Shown here: piece by piece, positions 62,531-64,000 of the stretch
Layout of the letters: each line of letters starts with the position of its first letter
Numbering within the stretch: position 1 is the first letter of the stretch
Assembly: GCF_954871325.1 (NCBI RefSeq)
Contig: NC_088776.1
Location: forward strand, 6,455,985-6,519,984
Direction of reading: 5' to 3'
Origin: Gordionus sp. m RMFG-2023
Lineage: Eukaryota; Nematomorpha; Gordioida; Chordodea; Parachordodidae
DNA: 64,000 bases
Made by a program: the position numbers and the translations under genes
Notes under the pieces: generated by a model
Database searches by the model: none
Seen by the model: only the letters and a program-made list of their open reading frames with translations
What the model was told of the DNA's origin: nothing

Positions 62531-63280
62531 AGGGATGTACCGATACCACTTTTTGGAGGCCGATCCGATATTCCAGATATTAAATTGATATCGGCCGATT
62601 ACCGATCCGATATCATATCTAATTTTGTATTCTGTAAAAGTACCAATGGTTTTTAATACTTTTTATTAGTATAACATCTATAATTTAACTATACCATAAC
62701 TTATGTCATTTAAATATATTATAATGATCAGTTATAGTTAATATTCAATTCAATCGCTATTCTAAAAGTATATAAAATATTTTTATTGTTAAATCATTTT
62801 ATTATATAATAAGTATTAACATTAATCCATAATAAGTAATAAACAAATATATTATAAAATTTGAAATAAATATTTAAAATAATATTTAACATTAATATAT
62901 CTAAGATTTCTTTTTAGAAATACCAAATTACCAATTTATCAGAGGTCAGCCTGCGGCGATGGTAACTCTCAATATCACCAGCTTCACTGAAACCAGTTTC
63001 TGAAGAGATTATCGCACACTTTTATAAACAGAATGAGCAAAAAAAATAACAGTATGGCAGAATGTTTATTAATTAATTATTATTATAAAAAAAAATATAC
63101 ATAAAAATAGATTACGATTGATTTTAGATATAATTTTTTTTTTTAATTTTATAACATTTAATTTTTGTTAAAGACGCCATTTTATATCGGATCGGAAAAT
63201 TTTATAATATTGGCCAATAACCGATATTTTAAAATGGGTGAAATATCGGCCCGATCCGATAAAAATATCGGTACATCCCT
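62531..63280 (-). mobile_element. Non-autonomous hAT transposon (family H3), 750 bp
   Basis: AGGGATGTACCGATACC at the left and ATCGGTACATCCCT at the right are inverted ends, followed inward by repeated CCGATCCGATAT-type motifs. The flanks TTATTTGT and ATTTTTGT match at 6 of 8. On the minus strand near 62935-63015 a piece reads TGFSEAGDIESYHRRRL, the hAT C-terminal dimerisation motif. The rest of the transposase is gone. Confidence 0.8.
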
Positions 63281-63311
63281 ATTTTTGTATAATATATAAA
63301 TTTAGATAATT

Positions 63312-63560
63312 GAATCCATATTGCCATCGGATTCTCTTAATATTTAAATCGTTTCCCGAGAACAATTTTTACATTTTGATTTTTCTGATTTGAACGAGAA
63401 ATGTATATTCTAATGTCTGAACTATTGTCAGCGTTTATTTTTGGCCAATTTTGCCGTAATTATTTTGTTTTGAGCTGCTATGTATTTTTATACAAATTTT
63501 TTAAAAAAAATACCCCAAAAAATTAATGGCTAGAATTATCAGAAATCCTCGTGGATCATA
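63312..63560. repeat. Dispersed repeat R, copy 4 (3' flank of peroxidase 2)
   Basis: It aligns with copy 2, which sits in the same place behind peroxidase 1: TCGGATTCTC, TTTAAATCGTTT, ACATTTTGATTTTTCTGATTT and GAAATGTATA in the same order. Confidence 0.55.
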
Positions 63561-63571
63561 AAAAAAAATAT

Positions 63572-64000
63572 TTACTCCAGACTTGACTTTCTAAATATAT
63601 CCCTTTGTATTTCTAGTATGGTATCGGTGTTCTCGCATACGATTTTGCTTAGCGTCATTTTCCTTATTTCTTGCAATTGTTCTATTTAAAATAAACATGA
63701 TTATTTATTTTAATTATTTATTAGTTTTTTTTAGGCCTGAACGAAAATAATTTCTCGTAAATTTCAATATTGTTTTAAATTCCTTAAATAAATTTAGTTT
63801 CTTCTCGAACATTCCTGTTCATTGAGGATTGATTTTTATGAGTCTAGATTTTTTTAAAAATTAATTATTTATCAAATAACTGTTATTAATACTAATTTAA
63901 TTTCTAACGAATAATATAATTAGTAAAATATAAATGATCAAATATTATCATTTATACAATTTTACCCGGACGAAAAGGATAGTCAATAACTCCTGGTCTA
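63572..64000 (-). CDS. Second secreted haem peroxidase, 3' end only (window edge)
   Basis: Two minus-strand exons are visible. The exon 63966-64000 runs off the window and reads RPGVIDYPFRP, matching [11 protein letters not shown] in peroxidase 1. The terminal exon 63572-63681 encodes [20 protein letters not shown] and ends with TAA. The splice phase (1) and exon border are identical to peroxidase 1, whose last exon reads [20 protein letters not shown]. Peroxidase 2 lacks the longer hydrophobic tail of peroxidase 1. It is the 3' part of an upstream tandem paralogue with most of the gene outside the window. Confidence 0.85.

Overview
This is a eukaryotic, very A+T-rich window (roughly three quarters A+T by eye) with GT-AG introns of about 60 bp to several kb, short exons and a heavy load of small DNA transposons. 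A Nit-Fhit fusion gene (known from Drosophila and C. elegans, whereas vertebrates keep NIT1 and FHIT separate) plus a secreted animal haem peroxidase point to an invertebrate, probably a protostome; the sequence does not fix the species. I rebuilt the genes by hand from splice sites and reading phase, because most exons are far shorter than their genes. Layout: 1-3047 has no gene I can support. 3048-15845 (+) is an eight-exon KIF26/VAB-8-like kinesin whose motor domain has lost its nucleotide-binding motifs, followed by a long Ser/Asn-rich tail. 16613-17291 (-) is a small four-exon gene for a coiled-coil protein I do not recognise, and 17814-17990 (-) is an orphan terminal exon. 19049-27711 (-) is NitFhit: nitrilase domain, acidic linker, then HIT domain. 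27712-46847 is gene-poor and full of transposons, including a decayed Ty3/gypsy-type LTR fossil at about 29.97-34.05 kb that carries a later hAT insertion. 46848-57833 (-) is a complete-looking secreted haem peroxidase in about twelve exons. 63572-64000 (-) is the 3' end of a second, closely similar peroxidase, so the two form a tandem family. The genes do not form one pathway: an axon-guidance/cytoskeletal pseudokinesin, a metabolite-repair/dinucleotide-hydrolase fusion and secreted oxidases are simply neighbours. The strongest genome-scale theme is repeated hAT activity: three elements with recognisable transposase remnants (24.8, 30.7 and 62.5 kb) and several short non-autonomous families with 8-bp target duplications, one of which shares its terminal bases with the 24.8-kb hAT. 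I saw no CRISPR array, rRNA, functional tRNA or convincing new multi-gene system.
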